Of a stretch of 37,778 nucleotides of DNA, positions 36,162-37,778 are shown one piece after another. The notes below the pieces were generated by a model. That model had not been told where the DNA came from. It did no database searches and was given only the letters and a program-made list of their open reading frames with translations. How positions within the stretch are numbered: the first letter of the stretch is position 1; the number at the start of each line of letters is the position of its first letter. The translations under genes were made by a program, and so were the position numbers. The stretch is from Candidatus Omnitrophota bacterium (GTDB taxonomy: Bacteria > Omnitrophota > Gorgyraeia > Zapsychrales > JANLHA01): assembly GCA_020849375.1 (NCBI GenBank), contig JADLGJ010000101.1:1-37778 (forward strand). The letters run 5' to 3'.

Positions 36162-37340
36162 ATGACCGTGGAAACCGTATTTAACATCGAATTTTCAGAC
36201 CGCCTTAAAGAATTACCTCCATATCTTTTCGTCGAGATCGACAAAGCCAAACGCCAGGCACGTGCCGAAGGCCGCGACATCATTGACCTCGGTGTCGGCG
36301 ATCCGGACACCCCGACCTTGCCGCACATCATCCAAGCGCTGCAAAAATCCGTGACGGACCCGGCCAATCACCGCTATGCCTTCGACGCGGGATTGCCGTT
36401 GTTGCGCACAGAGATCGCCGCATGGTTCAAAAAACGTTTCGGCGTTGAGCTCAACCCTGACACTGAAATTTATCCTTTGATCGGTTCAAAAGAAGGGCTC
36501 GCACATTTGCCGCTCGGGATCATCAATCCGAAGGACAAAGTGATTTTGACCGATCCCGCTTATCCGGCGTACCGCGCGTCCATCGCTTTTGCCGGTGGGA
36601 AGATCCAAAACCTTCCCTTAAAAGAAGGTAACGGCTTTTTACCTGACCTGAAAAAATTAGCTGAGATCAAGGACGCCAAAGCCATGTGGGTCAACTACCC
36701 GAACAATCCGACCTCCGCGACCGCGAACCTTGAATTCTATAAAGAACTCGTTGCGATCGCAAAGGAAAAGGGGATCATTTTGGTCTCGGACATGGCGTAT
36801 TCAGAAATTTATTTCGACGGCGAAAAACCGCCGAGCATCCTTGAAGTCGAAGGGGCTAAAGATATCGCGATCGAATTCCATTCCTTTTCGAAAACGTACA
36901 ACATGACCGGCTGGCGCATCGGCTGGGCTTGCGGAAATCCAAAATTGGTTGCCGCGCTAGCCAAGGTCAAATCGAATTTTGATTCCGGTATTTTTCAAGC
37001 GATCCAGGTAGCCGGTGTCACCGCATTAAGAACGAAAGAAGAAGAAATTGAAGACCTTCGCCGGATGTACCAGGAACGCCGCGACCTTTTGATCAATGGT
37101 TTACGCGGGGTTGGCTGGAAGATCCCGCCGCCCAAAGCCGCGTTTTACGTCTGGGCGCGTTTACCAAAAGGGTATACATCGTCGATCGAAACCGCTTCGC
37201 GCTTTTTGCAAGAAGCCAATGTCGTCGTTACACCAGGGATCGGCTTCGGTGAAGCCGGGGAAGGCTTCATCCGCATGACGATCACGATGCCCAAAGACCG
37301 TTTGAGTGAAGCGATCGCACGTTTAAGCAAGATCCTTTAA
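36162..37340 (+). CDS. dapL: LL-diaminopimelate aminotransferase
   Basis: IDLGVGDPDTPTLPHIIQAL, IYPLIGSKEGLAHLPL, WVNYPNNPTSATA, FHSFSKTYNMTGWRIGWACG; next to dapA/dapB/dapF. Confidence 0.92.
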   Translation: MTVETVFNIEFSDRLKELPPYLFVEIDKAKRQARAEGRDIIDLGVGDPDTPTLPHIIQALQKSVTDPANHRYAFDAGLPLLRTEIAAWFKKRFGVELNPDTEIYPLIGSKEGLAHLPLGIINPKDKVILTDPAYPAYRASIAFAGGKIQNLPLKEGNGFLPDLKKLAEIKDAKAMWVNYPNNPTSATANLEFYKELVAIAKEKGIILVSDMAYSEIYFDGEKPPSILEVEGAKDIAIEFHSFSKTYNMTGWRIGWACGNPKLVAALAKVKSNFDSGIFQAIQVAGVTALRTKEEEIEDLRRMYQERRDLLINGLRGVGWKIPPPKAAFYVWARLPKGYTSSIETASRFLQEANVVVTPGIGFGEAGEGFIRMTITMPKDRLSEAIARLSKIL

Positions 37341-37343
37341 TTT

Positions 37344-37757
37344 ATGCCGACAGTTTATTTAGCTTACGGGTCCAACATGGGTCACCGCCGTCAAAACATT
37401 AATGATGCGGTCAAGCTTCTGAACAAAAACGGCATTAAAGTCACGACTGTTTCCAAACCGATCGAAACCAAACCGATCGGCGGAGTTCCGCAAGCGAATT
37501 TTCTCAACGGCGTAATGGCCGCTGAGACGAAGTTAGCCCCTGAACAACTGCTTAGCCAGATCAAAATGGTCGAACAAAAGATCGGGCGGGTCAAAAATCT
37601 AAAGAACGGCCCGCGTCCGATCGATATCGACATTCTTCTCTACGGTAATTTAAAGATCAAGACCGACAAATTACAGATTCCCCATCCGGAAATCACACAA
37701 AGAAGTTTTGTCCGCAACCCGTTAAAAGAGATCGCGCCGCACTTACGATTGCCCTGA
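37344..37757 (+). CDS. folK: HPPK, 2-amino-4-hydroxy-6-hydroxymethyldihydropteridine pyrophosphokinase
   Basis: VYLAYGSNMGHRRQNI, FLNGVMAAETKL, GPRPIDIDILLYG, IPHPEITQRSFVRNPL. Confidence 0.95.
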   Translation: MPTVYLAYGSNMGHRRQNINDAVKLLNKNGIKVTTVSKPIETKPIGGVPQANFLNGVMAAETKLAPEQLLSQIKMVEQKIGRVKNLKNGPRPIDIDILLYGNLKIKTDKLQIPHPEITQRSFVRNPLKEIAPHLRLP

Positions 37758-37778
37758 CACCATTATGAGAATCGCAAC

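Noticed and set aside
37765-37778. Start of a further gene (ATGAGAATCGCAAC, MRIA...) at the right edge
   Set aside because: Plausible start codon after folK but only four codons are visible, so no call can be supported.

Overview
The 37.8-kb window reads as dense bacterial chromosome, almost entirely core metabolism, with no phage, CRISPR, transposase or recognisable defence genes. The phylum cannot be fixed from sequence alone. Left to right: (1) a + strand Fe-S operon: NifU-C-terminal-type protein (cut by the window edge), pterin-4a-carbinolamine dehydratase, Rrf2 regulator, sufB-C-D-S-U, then moaA; (2) two small lipoproteins (TRL-like and PEGA-like); (3) a - strand block ispH, 2Fe-2S ferredoxin, a three-domain MoaE-MoeB-rhodanese fusion, murB; (4) divergent ispG; (5) - strand hisJ-like PHP phosphatase, VOC protein, PrxQ/Bcp peroxiredoxin; (6) folE, FolM/PTR1-like SDR, folB; (7) an RlpA-like DPBB protein; (8) fabG-acpP-fabF; (9) leuB-like gene, asd, truA; (10) rplM-rpsI; (11) a long arginine-lysine run argCJBDFGH-lysA-dapF-dapA-dapB-dapL-folK. 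The most unusual signals are the MoaE-MoeB-rhodanese fusion; several short palindromic elements, which fill every large gap of the arg-lys run and also appear inside moeB and at the 3' end of ispG; a palindrome-rich folE promoter; an argC promoter built into the rpsI terminator; and an in-frame stop near the end of the PEGA lipoprotein. I see no clear new multi-gene system. The palindrome family and the fusion are the best candidates for follow-up.
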